Of a DNA stretch of 64,000 bases, positions 23,197-32,963 are shown one piece after another (the stretch's first letter is position 1; each line of letters opens with the position of its first letter). The notes under the pieces were generated by a model. That model was given only the letters and a program-made list of their open reading frames with translations. It was not told the DNA's origin and searched no databases. Source of the stretch: Rosellinia necatrix (lineage: Eukaryota; Ascomycota; Sordariomycetes; Xylariales; Xylariaceae); the NCBI GenBank assembly GCA_021209875.1, contig JAGYVD010000004.1:4873001-4937000 (forward strand), in the 5' to 3' direction. The translations under genes were made by a program, and so were the position numbers.

Positions 23197-23777
23197 CGCT
23201 ATGACTATACACGGATGTGAGTTGACGGGTATGGTATAGTTGACTCAAAGCTAGAATTACCATCGATTTCAACGTGAAATTTTCAGTAGAGCACGAAATC
23301 AATCAATTGATCGCGGTGTGAGACAACCAATGTCAAGAGCCCAGTCCACTAACTGGCTGCTGATGACGAACTAGCCCGCCATTCATCATTCACCACTTGC
23401 CCCCAATGAATAAGATAAAGTGGCTTGTTTGCCCGCCCTGCATGATAAACTCCGACACAGCAAATTGTATTGCGAGGTGAGGCAATCATGGTGCGACACC
23501 CCTATTATACACGGGAATATAACCACCACACCGGCAAAAGGCCAGGAAAAAAAAAAAAAAACAAGATAAGGAGGGGCAGGCCACGGTACACCGGCAATGT
23601 TCGGTTCAGACCTCTTAACAGCGTCCGCGTGTGTCGACGTCGCATCGTCACACCCATGACGTGTTGGAGGAGGAAAGGATGTTATCAATAAACCATCTTC
23701 ACACACACTAGGCGCGAGAGAATATTGACTATCATATCCATATCACCAACATCAACAGCAAGAAGAGCAAAGCAACC
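23197..23777. promoter_or_regulatory. Divergent promoter between MBL copy 1 and ADH
   Basis: 581 bp between two start codons on opposite strands. It is AT-rich with an A-tract near 23547-23561. Sharing one short control region suggests co-regulation of the hydrolase and the dehydrogenase. I can identify no specific operator. Confidence 0.5.
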
Positions 23778-25035
23778 ATGACAGCGCCCAGTAACCCCCC
23801 TATCCTCCCGCCGACGATGAAAGCGCAGTTCCTAGACGCCTTCAACACGCCCTATGCGCTGCGCACCGTGCCCCTCCCAACCCTAGACCCCTCCTCCTCC
23901 TCTCCACACGACCTCCTCGTGAAAGTCGACGCGGCGTCGTACTGCCACACGGACGCCGTCGTGGCCGCCGGCCAGATGCCGCCGAACCCGCGGGGCTTCC
24001 CGCACATCGGCTGCCACGAGTTCGCCGGGACGATCGTCGCCTTATCCCCCAATTCCCCTTCTTCTCCTTCTTCTTCTTCTTCTTCTTCTTCTTCTTCTTC
24101 TTCTTCCCCTTCCCCGGCCTTTAAGATCGGCGACCGCGTCGGCGTCCCCGGTCGCGCCTTCCACCCCTGCGGCACCTGCGCCGAGTGCGCCCGGGGGCCG
24201 ACCCCGTCGGACCCCCACGCCGACCCCCCGGGCTACTCGGCGTACTGCGCGCGGGCGCGGTCCAACGGCCTCGACCGCGCCGGCGGGTTCGCGCAGTACG
24301 CGGTCGTCGACGGCCGGCAGGTCGCCCCGCTGCCCGACGGCATGGGCGCCGCCGACGCCGCCACGCTCATGTGCGCGGGCGTGACCATCTACAGCGCTCT
24401 GATGCGCTGCGGGGTCACCACCACCACCACCAACACCACCACCAACACCAACACCACCGCCGGTAATCCGGTCGGCGGTAGGGTCGGCATCATCGGCTGC
24501 GGCGGCGGGCTGGGCCACCTCGGGCTGCAGTTCGCCGCGGCCATGGGCCTGCGCGTGCTCGGCGTCGACAACGGGGACGCGCCGCTCGCGCTCGCGCGGG
24601 GCTCGGCACCGGCGCGCGCGTGGTCGACGCCCGGCCGAGTCCGCCGACGACGTCGCCCGGTCGCTGGGCGCCGAGGACGGGCGGGCCGAGAGGGCCGAGA
24701 TGGGCCTGGACGCCGTCGTCGTCCTGCCGGAGGGCCAGGCCGCGTTCGACTACGGCGTCGGCCTGCTGAGGAACCACGGCCGGTGCGTCGTCGTCTCGTT
24801 CCCCCGGCACGGGTTCCGCTTCTCCTGCGACGACGTCGTGTTTCGCGACATCTCCATCGTCGGCAGCCTGGTCGGCAGCAATAGGCTGTTGCGGGAGACG
24901 GTGCGGTTCGCGGCGGAGCACGGCGTGAGGGCGGTGGTCAGGACGTTCCCGCTGTCGGGGCTGAATGAGTTGGTCGAGGAGTACCATAAGGGGCACGGCG
25001 GGAAGCTTGTCGTTGATATGGCTTTGCCGGATTGA
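23778..25035 (+). CDS. Zinc-dependent alcohol dehydrogenase (frame-disrupted)
   Basis: Medium-chain zinc ADH oxidising an alcohol or reducing an aldehyde with NAD(P). ATG at 23778. The GroES-like half has the catalytic-zinc motifs SYCHTDAVVAAG and HIGCHEFAG and a Cys-rich lobe (CGTCAEC...YC). The Rossmann half has GRVGIIGCGGGLGHLGLQFA. After codon 24597 the family-like reading needs one missing base before 24602 (LGTGARVVDA), and another before 24637 (ESADDVARSLGAED), after which MGLDAVVVLPEGQAAFDYG runs to the stop at 25033-25035. No GT...AG pair explains these shifts. Poly-Ser (24060-24107) and Thr/Asn (24416-24462) tracts are inserted in loops. Both breaks lie in very GC-rich DNA, so sequence errors are likely. 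Otherwise it is a recent pseudogene. Confidence 0.87.
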
Positions 25036-25227
25036 TGGGCTTGGGAGTCCCGATTTTATGTTTGTTTGTTGTTGTACTGATGATGTTTACTTATGCGTGG
25101 TAGCACTCTTAATTGTGATTCGACAGTCTCTAATTGTTTATATTTATGGAAGCTTCAAACTTGTAATGAACTCCTGCAGCAATATTGTCCCATCATCAGT
25201 GCCACACCACCCATTCGTCTGTCTGAG
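25036..25227. other. Convergent 3' spacer
   Basis: Short tail-to-tail spacer between the ADH and the CMD gene. Nothing recognised. Confidence 0.7.
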
Positions 25228-25674
25228 TCATGTTTCTTTGCTCCCCAGTTCCCTCTCCTTTTCACCCCTCTCAGCCATCTCGTTCAACACTTTTTCCGCC
25301 ACTTTCATAGCATCAACGCCGGCTGGGACACCGCAATATGTAGTGCAGTGAAGAATAGCCTCTCGTATTTCGAGTTCGGACAGGCCGTTATTCCTAGCGC
25401 CCCTGATGTGCACGGCCAATTCCGGCGCGCGGTTGAGCGCCATGAGCATCCCGATATTCAGCAGGCTGCGCTGCTTCCTCTCGAGCCCGGGCCGCGTCCA
25501 GGCGTAGCCCCAGCACCATTCTGTCACGAGCTCCTGGCCGGGCCGGGAGAACTCGCTCGACCCGTTGGCTAGAGCGCGGTCGACGTAGGCGTCGCCGACA
25601 ACGCTGCGGCGCACTTTGAGGCCCTCCTCGAAGAGCTGTTTATGGAGATCATCGAATTTGGGATCTGTGCTCAT
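25228..25674 (-). CDS. Carboxymuconolactone decarboxylase family protein (single domain)
   Basis: Single-exon, 148 residues, the usual size of the PcaC/4-carboxymuconolactone decarboxylase family. Conserved blocks seen: [39 protein letters not shown], and [20 protein letters not shown] followed by [13 protein letters not shown]. In the classical protocatechuate pathway this fold decarboxylates gamma-carboxymuconolactone to an enol-lactone. Fungal relatives often act on other lactones or quinones, so the reaction here is inferred only by family. It is intact and divergent from the MFS gene at 26495 (820 bp between starts). Its closest functional neighbours are the MBL hydrolases. Confidence 0.92.
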   Translation of the reverse strand: MSTDPKFDDLHKQLFEEGLKVRRSVVGDAYVDRALANGSSEFSRPGQELVTEWCWGYAWTRPGLERKQRSLLNIGMLMALNRAPELAVHIRGARNNGLSELEIREAILHCTTYCGVPAGVDAMKVAEKVLNEMAERGEKERELGSKET

Positions 25675-26494
25675 TCTGAAGGCGGGATCGTGAGATCTTG
25701 GCGACCTTTACGATATGTTCTTTTGGGTGTGGCTTGAGTTTAGACGAGACTCGGTGTAGCTAGGCCTGCGTGGTAGGCGTGGGTGACTCGCCGATAAGGT
25801 ATACATATCATCTTTGGAGTGGGATGGTGGGATGGCGCCGGTACTCCTCTCTGCCGTATCAGCTATCATGATGCAATCAGAACCCGAGGTCACTGGTGAG
25901 GGGTCGACGCATGATTATACCATGGTTACATCACATCACTATATTCAGTACAATGTTACCGTGTCTATTTGGGGTCTGGATTGGGGATGTAGAACCATGG
26001 GAACATGTGCGGAGGGGCCTTGTATGGACGAATGAGAATCATCTAAAAGGGAAGATTATATATTGGTGAGAACTAGATCCCACTGATCAACCTATGATCC
26101 GGGTAATAAGACTGAATTTTATGTTGTTCACTCTGTTTTGTTTGAATTCCCTGTTGCAATTACTTAGTGTCAGACAAGTGTATTACAGGCAATACGATTT
26201 GAGCACCAAGGCTTTAGAATATGAACCCTCATGAAAACCACCCAACCGACAGAGCTCACCCGTGTGGGAGTGCAAACCCGGTTCCACGACAGAAGGAGGG
26301 TATGCATTTCTGCAACCAAGGTTACTTTTATCACGGAATGTGGCGACGATGATCAGTTATAAGGCTACGGCCATTGGTTCATCGGAACGGGTATTGCACT
26401 ACTACCCGGGTCACCGTCTACGCCTCTTTCCTCGAGAACTTCTCTATTCTCAAGACTCCCTTCTCTCTCTCGTCATTGCAGCGAATGAGTTTAA
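25675..26494. promoter_or_regulatory. Divergent promoter between CMD and MFS genes
   Basis: 820 bp separating two divergent start codons. No open frame of note and no recognised operator. It is expected to hold the promoters of both the decarboxylase-like and the transporter gene. Confidence 0.5.
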
Positions 26495-28378
26495 ATGTCG
26501 GAAATTATGTATAGAGAGAATTCGAACGAGAAGCTCGAGGTCGAGTCCCCTGAGCTGGCGCATGACGAGTTCGGCAACCAAGAAGCGAACGAAGAATGGC
26601 GTCGGAAGGAGAAAGCCGTCGTCCACCGATTGGACTGCTTCATCATGCCGGTTTTAATGCTCCTAAATCTTATTAGCTACCTGGATCGAGGCAACATCGG
26701 GTTTGCTGCAACCCAGGGCATGGCGGAAGAGATCCATCTGAAGGGTAGCCAACTAAATGTATTGTCACAATATCCCCCTTGTCTTTCACCTCTCGGGATG
26801 CGCTGAAAGTTCTAATACGGTGTCAATAATGGAAGACTGCCGTATCCGTCTTCTATATCTTTTACATCCTCTCTGAGTTTCCCACCGCCATCTTGGTTAA
26901 GCGTCTTAGATTCAACCGAGTCATTCCGTCGATCACATTCCTTTGGGGTAAGAGAAAATACCTGCGATTACTCATAACCACGATCCGAATGAAGGGATTA
27001 ATGAACATTTTCGCCTTGCGTAGGTGTTGTATGCCTGTCTACGGGCTTTATCCGGTCATTTGGCCCCCTTGTCGTTACTCGACTCCTGCTGGGATTATTC
27101 GAGGGCTGGCTATTCCCCTCACTTATCCTATTCTTATGCAACTGGTATAAGCGTGAGGAATTAGGTATCCGTATTGCTTTAATTTTTAGTGAGTTTTTAT
27201 ATATCCATCTACCGTCCGCATCACAGCAGTCCTAACTGGATCTTGTAGTTGCCTCCTCGCTTGCCGGAGCCTTTGGCGGACTGATAGCATGGGGTGTCAT
27301 ACATCTCGATGGAACCGCAGATATGTCTGGATGGCGATGGTATGTACTTCGGGTTCTTAAATTTAATTTCCTATGCTCCATCTAACACACCGTTCGCAGG
27401 CTGTACATCGTTGAAGGCCTTATCACGGTCGTATGGGCCGGTCTCTGCTTCGTTCTAATTCCTCAGAACTACGAGACAGCCTATTTTCTAAATGACGAAC
27501 AGAAAGCCGTTATGAGAAGGCGCGCAGAGGAGATGGCCGTATATAGTGGCGGATCCGGTCATTACACGAAAGGCGACATCAAAGAAGCTGCCAAGGATGT
27601 CAAGACCTGGATACATGGCATTATTCAGATAACTGTTGTGACCGTCCTCTATGGTGAGTCGCTACAATATTTCCCTCGAAAAGAAATAAATTAAGTTTCA
27701 GTATAGGGTTTAGCACATTTCTTCCCATCATCATCAAGGATGGATTTCACTTCTCGACTGTACAAGCACAATATCTGGTCATTCCCGTAAACGTCTGGGG
27801 ATCGATCGTATACGCTACCGGCGCCATTCTATCCGACAAATACACCGCTCGCTTTCTGCCGTTAGTTATATGCGCACCTTTCGGCATAGCCGGTTATATA
27901 ATATTATTCTGCGATGTGCCTTCTGCGGTGCGGTACTTCGCTACCTACCTCATCGCCATACCTTGCTTCTTATGCACGGGAGGCAATCTGTAAGTGACTC
28001 TCATAGTCGGTCAACATTCGGTCAACATTCGGTCAAAAGAGAAACTGCTAAAATAGTCTTACGATATCTAGTACTTGGCTCTCTACGAACTGTGCCCCGG
28101 ACGGCAAACGCGCAGCCAGTGTAGGAATCGTATTAACCCTAACTAACATCGGTGGTGTTATATCGGGTCAGATCTATCAAGCCGGTGCTGGGCCTGCTTT
28201 CACTCTTGGCCATGCATGGTCTCTGGGTTCTCTAAGCGTTGCATGGATAGGGTGGTGGATTATACGAATGGTGTACACGAAGCGCCAGACAGCCAAGGAA
28301 CATGCACTATCTGCAGGTATTGTGGCACCTGACGAGAAGTATACCGACAGAACGCCGGATTTCAAGTACCAAATTTGA
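26495..28378 (+). CDS. MFS transporter, anion:cation symporter (Dal5/Tna1-like) family
   Basis: Plasma-membrane importer of an organic anion, by family (allantoate, nicotinate and other carboxylates in relatives). Seven exons join in phase: 26495-26758, 26836-26947, 27024-27188, 27249-27339, 27400-27653, 27707-27989 and 28072-28378, giving 491 residues. Introns are 53-82 bp with GTAAGT/GTGAGT-type donors and CTAAC/CTAAT branch points. Family features: HRLDCFIMPVLMLLNLISYL with DRGNIGFA, LLLGLFEGWLFPSL, and SGWRWLYIVEGLITVVWAGL. The C-terminal half includes TWLSTNCAPDGKRAASVGIV. About 12 hydrophobic segments. Fully intact with many introns, in contrast to the intron-poor GC-rich genes beside it. 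It ends 13 bp from the convergent tandem CMD gene. Likely imports the compound handled by the neighbouring enzymes. Confidence 0.93.
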
Positions 28379-28391
28379 ACGGCCGGCTTAA

Positions 28392-29277
28392 TCAGGCCGA
28401 AGCCTTCGTCAGCTCTTCTATGATGGGCGCTGCCACATGTGCAGTGTGTAGACTCAGGAGTGTTGCTAGCTCCAACACTTCCAATATCTCTTGGGGGGGT
28501 AGCGCCGTAGCCGAGAGCGTTCCTCATATGGAGCTTCAATCCGGGGACATATAAGTGCGTTGAAGCTGCATCAAATGCACAATATACCAGCTCTTTCATC
28601 TATTATAAGTTAGCAAATGACAGTACTTCATATAGAAATCGTTTATTAGAGGTCTTTCGTTTGGGGAGGGGGGAGGGGAATGTACCTTTGGCTCAAGTGC
28701 TCCTTTGCCCTGACCGATAGCTCCGTTTACATGCTTAACCCATGGCAAACTTGAGAATTCCAGATACCCGGCGAAGAACTCCGGGTCGAGTCTCAAAAAG
28801 TCCTCCCAAAACGTATGCCAATACCCGCGTTTAGCAGTGAATTCTCTTTGAAGGCGTTGCCGCGTCTCATCGAACGGCCGCGTTATATCGTCGAGGTACT
28901 TTCCCCTCTTCCTTCAATACTTTAACAAGTAGCGGCACCCCAATATTACATGCGTGTATTCCCAAAGTGCTTGATAGCTCGATCACCTCGAGGATCTCGT
29001 TTCTACTAGCCCCCTCCCTTATCGCGCCCATGACGTGTTCGCGGATCCCAGGCGCATACAGATGCGTGGCAGCACAGTCGACAGCAAGGGAAATGAGGGC
29101 CTGTTCCTTGCGCGAGAGGTGAGATTTCTGTCGTGGTACACCTGCTAGCGACAAGCTAGCGGCGAAGAAATCCGGGTCAATATTTAGGAGCGATTCCCAA
29201 CCGGCGTGGAAGGCATCGGGTCCTAATTTCGCGTCAAACTCAGCCCTGAGTTTCTTCTGATCTTCACTCGCAGCCAT
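28392..29277 (-). CDS. Tandem-domain carboxymuconolactone decarboxylase-like protein (frame-disrupted)
   Basis: Two CMD/AhpD-like domains in one reading unit. Domain 1 (from 29277) has EQALISLAVDCAATHLYAPG and SRNEILEVIELSSTLGIHAC. Domain 2 has KELVYCAFDAASTHLYVPGL and QEILEVLELATLLSLHTAHV. The THLY(A/V)PG and EILEV(I/L)EL blocks show internal duplication. An 86-bp intron (28600-28685; GTACAT, CTAAC branch, TAG) lies inside domain 2. The frame must skip one base near 28898-28907 between the domains, and one base in a seven-G run (+ strand 28493-28499). With both, the protein ends at 28392. Without the first, domain 1 stops soon after its end. Relatives in fungi are known as double-domain CMD proteins. 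Function is inferred only by family. Decay or sequence error is undecided, with error favoured by the intact neighbours. Confidence 0.83.
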
Positions 29278-29879
29278 GGTTCTCTAGTATAGTTTCTCTT
29301 TCAACTCCAGTCCTCTTGGGATAGTGCCGCTAACACAGCCCGGGCGAACGCTTCTGTATGAAATTAGTTGTATAGTTTAAACCAGATTTCAACTTTGCTA
29401 CGACGATACAATATCAGAAAGTACGCGCTCACGACACGGGTAGCAAAATAGGCTGAACACAACCTACATCGGCAGCACCCCGAGGTGTGAACAACGCTCA
29501 TAAGAATTACCGGGAACCCCGCACCTCAACCTTCTGAGAAGACCGGGTATGTAATGTAGCATTATGTGAGAGCAAGGTTCACCTTGGAGTATTGATCACA
29601 TCAGTGTGATAGACGCGACATCGCAGGACCAGACCAGGGGTGGAAGGGACTCCAAATCGTCAAGCTCGCAGGCATAGCGAATGCTCACTGACTCTCTGAA
29701 TGAATGGCCTCCGACCGGGTATAGGCTGCACCATATCGACTTAAATAGATACGTGATGACGATGAAACCAATTGAACTTCAAAATATTCAAATACTGCCC
29801 GCTGCTTAAGAGTTTCCATTGTATAACCGAAAGCAAAATAACGGACTAAAATGTTTCCTCGATCCTCTCCTCACGCTGG
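29278..29879. other. Intergenic spacer
   Basis: 602 bp between the start of the tandem CMD gene and the stop of MBL copy 2, both on the - strand. No open frame or repeat of note. It should hold the CMD promoter. Confidence 0.65.
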
Positions 29880-30978
29880 TTATTCTAACTCCTTGGAAGC
29901 ACCGAAAAACCTCTTCGCATTTACGGGATCCTCTTCCCACTCAACATCATGCGCAATAATGATCTCGACCCCTTTCCCCTCCAGTCCTCGGATCATCTCA
30001 ATAGTCTCATTAGCCTGCGCGCGGTTGACATGTATACAACAGACCTGACCATGTGCATCAAGCCATTCACTAATGGCCCTTTCTCTACGCAGGATCCTTC
30101 GATCGTGACAGGCGTCCCCGGCGAGGTAAACCCATCTCACGCTTCCGCCGTCCCCACGCGTGCGAGCAAGCAGGTTGATATGCCCGGGGAGATGGCCGGG
30201 TGCATCGACAACATATAGACTTCCGTCTTTAAATATGTCAAGTACGGCAGGGAGGCCCTCGAATTGCTCCCACGGGCCCTTAACATTGATGCTGACCGGA
30301 ATGGTATTACCCGCCTCGCCTTCTCCTTGATTCCCATCCGTTGGGTCAGGAAGCTCAATCGTTCGCGAGGGATCAAGTAGATCCGCTTCGAAGAACGAAT
30401 GACTCCCCCGTAAGCTTTTAGACTTGCCCGCGAGCACGTCTAGTGCCCCGGGCCCGACGACAAATGTGCTCTTAGGGAAATCTCGCGGCTCACCAACGTG
30501 ATCCCAATGAACCTATGTCGAAAATCAGTAACACAGTATTAGATCTAGAGTTTTGGGCCTTGATGTAAGCACACCATAAAATCTACGCCTTATTTGCAGT
30601 ACGTATACCCAAAAGACTCACATGAGAATAAAACACAAAATCAATATCATCCGGCGCCAGCCCGCCAGCGCCCAGACTCTTCACCACATCCGGATCAGTA
30701 GTAAGCGGCAGCCGCGTAGCCAGGTGCCGCTGTATGGGCTCCGAGTACCGCCCTACCACCCTCCGCACGCCGAGGTCGAATACGATCCGCGCACTGTCGC
30801 CGGTTGCAGAGTTGTGGTGCTGCACTAAGAATGCAAGCGAGGGCACCGTCTTGCGCGCGCCGGGCGAGGACGGCGTCACGAATTGCTCCTCGGGTATTGT
30901 GAAGTAGCCCGCTGAGAGCGCGTGGAGCTCGACGGTCGGCAGGGTTGGGTCGGAGGTGTTTGAGAATAGGGACGCCAT
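29880..30978 (-). CDS. Metallo-beta-lactamase-fold hydrolase, lactonase-like (copy 2)
   Basis: Diverged paralogue of the gene at 21888-23196. Exon 1 is 30978-30622 (119 codons). A 109-bp intron (30513-30621; GTGAGT...ATAG) splits the metal motif exactly after the first His. Exon 2 is 30512-29880; product about 329 residues. Metal ligands: HVHWDH at residues 119-124, the His of DAPGHLPGH, the Asp of YLAGDACHD and the His of IIAHDVEWEE. It shares with copy 1 the (I/V)FDLG strand, the YLAGDACH block and the overall layout, but lacks the low-complexity insertions, and its codon use is far less GC-biased. It is intact. The intron position differs from copy 1, so the pair is not a recent duplicate. 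Confidence 0.92.
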
Positions 30979-31390
30979 ACCCGAGGAAAAGGGGTCGGCG
31001 ATACTAAAACTGAATATCTCTCTAGTTGGTCAAGCGATTGTGTCCCGTCACGTTTCACTAGCAAAGCCGAAAGGTTTATGTTCGCGATAAACAGTCTATT
31101 TTATTTTATTTTTTCTCTTTTTATCCGTGTGTGTAAAGTACCTGCTTACCTGTCCCCGGGCAGACCCCCCCCTCACGCTCACCGGTTGGAGGCTTGCATG
31201 GGATCTCCGCGGTTGCCAATTACCCGCGTGCAACCTACCTTACCTACCTACCTACTTTCAACTGCCGATCTTTGTTAAAGCGCAGCCGTTAAACATACTC
31301 TTTCGTTCGCTATGTCGGTACCTCAATGAAAAAAAAAAAAAACCCCCCATGAAAAAAAAAACAAGCAGGCCGCTCCACGATGTCGTTACC
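30979..31390. other. Intergenic spacer with A-tracts
   Basis: Holds the MBL copy 2 promoter and the 3' end of the next gene. Poly-A runs near 31329-31341 and 31354-31362, and a short ACCT run near 31236-31256. No gene seen. Confidence 0.65.
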
Positions 31391-32101
31391 TTAGAACTCA
31401 GGCCGCCTCAACCACTCCTCGTACTGCTCGACCTCCTGCCCCTGCTCGTTCAGCATGTCGACCAAGGTCTTCATGTGCGCATCCACGCCGCGCGAGAGGC
31501 GCCTCGCTTTGACGTCGGCGCGCAGCACCTCCTTGAGCACCTTGGCGGCGGCGGCGGAGATGCGGGCGAGGCAGTCCCTGACGACCCTATTGTTGCCGGG
31601 CGCGCCGAGGCAGGCGTCGGCGCCGTCGCGGACGCGGGCGATGCGGTCGGCGAAGGCGCGGGTGACGCGGGCGCGGATGCGCTGCTGGGCGGCGGCGAGG
31701 TCGTCGCGGGCGGCGAGGACCACGTCCCGCTCGAGCGCGAAGACGTGGCCCATCATGGCGCCGAACGCGGGCTCGTAGTTGTCGTACGTCACGTCCAGCG
31801 ACGCGCTGTCCAGCTCCGGGTTGCGCCCGCAGTGCGCCGTCAGCGCCCGGATCCGCTGCTCCGCCGCCCGGAACCACTCCGGCTGCGTGTGGCACTTGGC
31901 GATCATCCCCCGGATGTCCTGCAGCCGCCCCAGCGCCATGTCCGTGTAGCACTGCGGGCACAGGTCCCCCAGCTTGAAGTTCATCGGCCGCGACCCGATC
32001 ACCGGGTCCCGCGGCGCCTTGCCCTTCGTCTTGATCATGGACCCGTCCGTGATGCTGGTCACGTGGCCGCATTGCCAGAGGTCGGCTGGGCGTAACTTCA
32101 T
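31391..32101 (-). CDS. Hypothetical protein with CGH...LCxxC cysteine signature (long form)
   Basis: Not recognised as a named family. The ATG at 32101 (MKLRPADLWQCGHVTS) is preferred; the open frame extends upstream to 32293 but that part looks like leader sequence. The product is about 236 residues. The N-terminus has a Cys-Gly-His and, about 37 residues on, LCPQCYTDMAL, a possible Zn-binding knuckle. The rest is predicted helical and rich in Ala, Arg and acidic residues, ending in QGQEVEQYEEWLRR. Strong G/C-ending codons. The divergent gene at 32604 has the same CGH...LCxxC..MAL arrangement, so the two are probably an ancient pair. No function can be stated. Confidence 0.72.
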   Translation of the reverse strand: MKLRPADLWQCGHVTSITDGSMIKTKGKAPRDPVIGSRPMNFKLGDLCPQCYTDMALGRLQDIRGMIAKCHTQPEWFRAAEQRIRALTAHCGRNPELDSASLDVTYDNYEPAFGAMMGHVFALERDVVLAARDDLAAAQQRIRARVTRAFADRIARVRDGADACLGAPGNNRVVRDCLARISAAAAKVLKEVLRADVKARRLSRGVDAHMKTLVDMLNEQGQEVEQYEEWLRRPEF

Positions 32102-32603
32102 GGTTGGTCGTAAAGTGGTAGTGTAGTGATTTGGTAACTCTAAAATTGTCCTGTTGAGGCGGTAACTATGGTTGCCTTGTTGAGACGGTGGTTCTGATAG
32201 TCTTGTTGTTGAAGAAATACGCAAAGAGTGAAGTGAACAGAATATCCAGGTCGACAAATCGCGATTTATACAGATAACAATCCCTGGAAACATCTAGACT
32301 GTTTAGGAACCGTCTCCCAACTGATAGTGTCTACCTCCAACACCATAGTTGAATTCATACCATGTATCATGGAAGATGCTCCAACATCTTTGGCATCTGT
32401 TGTGGGACAACGCTAAAAATAATCATATTGTCCTCTCAGCGAAGACAAAGACAGCCGCTACTCTAATCAAAGCACTATCTTTCAGATAGACATTAGGCTC
32501 ATCAAAAGCATGCTGCGTATATAACACCTCTATCCAAAACACCTCGTCAGTTCGCTCCTCTTCATCTTCATACCAACCTCATTCACAAATCACAGTTACC
32601 AAG
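32102..32603. promoter_or_regulatory. Divergent promoter of the CGH protein pair
   Basis: 502 bp between the two start codons. It contains TTGTTGAG(G/A) repeats near 32150-32185 and pyrimidine-rich sequence before the + strand start. It probably drives both related genes. No specific site recognised. Confidence 0.45.
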
Positions 32604-32963
32604 ATGCCCGTCTATATCACTACAGAGCAGTTTAGCTGCGGACACAAACGAGATACTCTTCCAAAATACAGCGGTACAGACGGCGAAGTCGTAAAAGAGA
32701 CCCTTGACGTCTCACCACTCTGTTTGAGTTGTACATGCTACATGGCCCTCGACGCGTCGGTAACCGGTCAGGTCCCGCAGCGTCACGTCCAGGATTTGAC
32801 CTACCACGTGTGGACTCTCAGCCAAACGGCTAGCGAGACGATGCGGCATGAGTTGCGAGCTATCGAAGAGCAGTTGCAGTGCCTCGATGACCTCGACAAG
32901 TTTCAGAAAGGAGTCATTGCGTTGGCGGGGTACCCAGAGGTAGGCAGTCCTATCATTCTTTAG
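32604..32963 (+). CDS. Hypothetical protein with CGH...LCxxC cysteine signature (short form)
   Basis: 119 residues, intronless, ATG at 32604 after a CA-rich leader. The N-terminal part has FSCGHKRDTLPKYSG and then LCLSCTCYMALDASV, matching the spacing style of the divergent neighbour (CGH ... LCPQCYTDMAL). The second half is helical with TASETMRHELRAIEEQLQCL. It lacks the long C-terminal extension of the neighbour. It is plausibly a small zinc-binding protein. Family and function unknown. The shared signature in a divergent partner is the best support that it is a real gene. Confidence 0.65.
   Translation: MPVYITTEQFSCGHKRDTLPKYSGTDGEVVKETLDVSPLCLSCTCYMALDASVTGQVPQRHVQDLTYHVWTLSQTASETMRHELRAIEEQLQCLDDLDKFQKGVIALAGYPEVGSPIIL

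Noticed and set aside
31127..32095. 322-residue + strand open frame opposite the long CGH gene
   Set aside because: Antisense shadow with biased Leu/Arg/Val/His composition and a leading stretch of simple sequence.
32101..32293. N-terminal extension of the long CGH protein to 32293
   Set aside because: The added 64 residues are Ser/Thr/Leu-rich leader-like sequence, and the paralogue begins only a few residues before its CGH motif, supporting the ATG at 32101.
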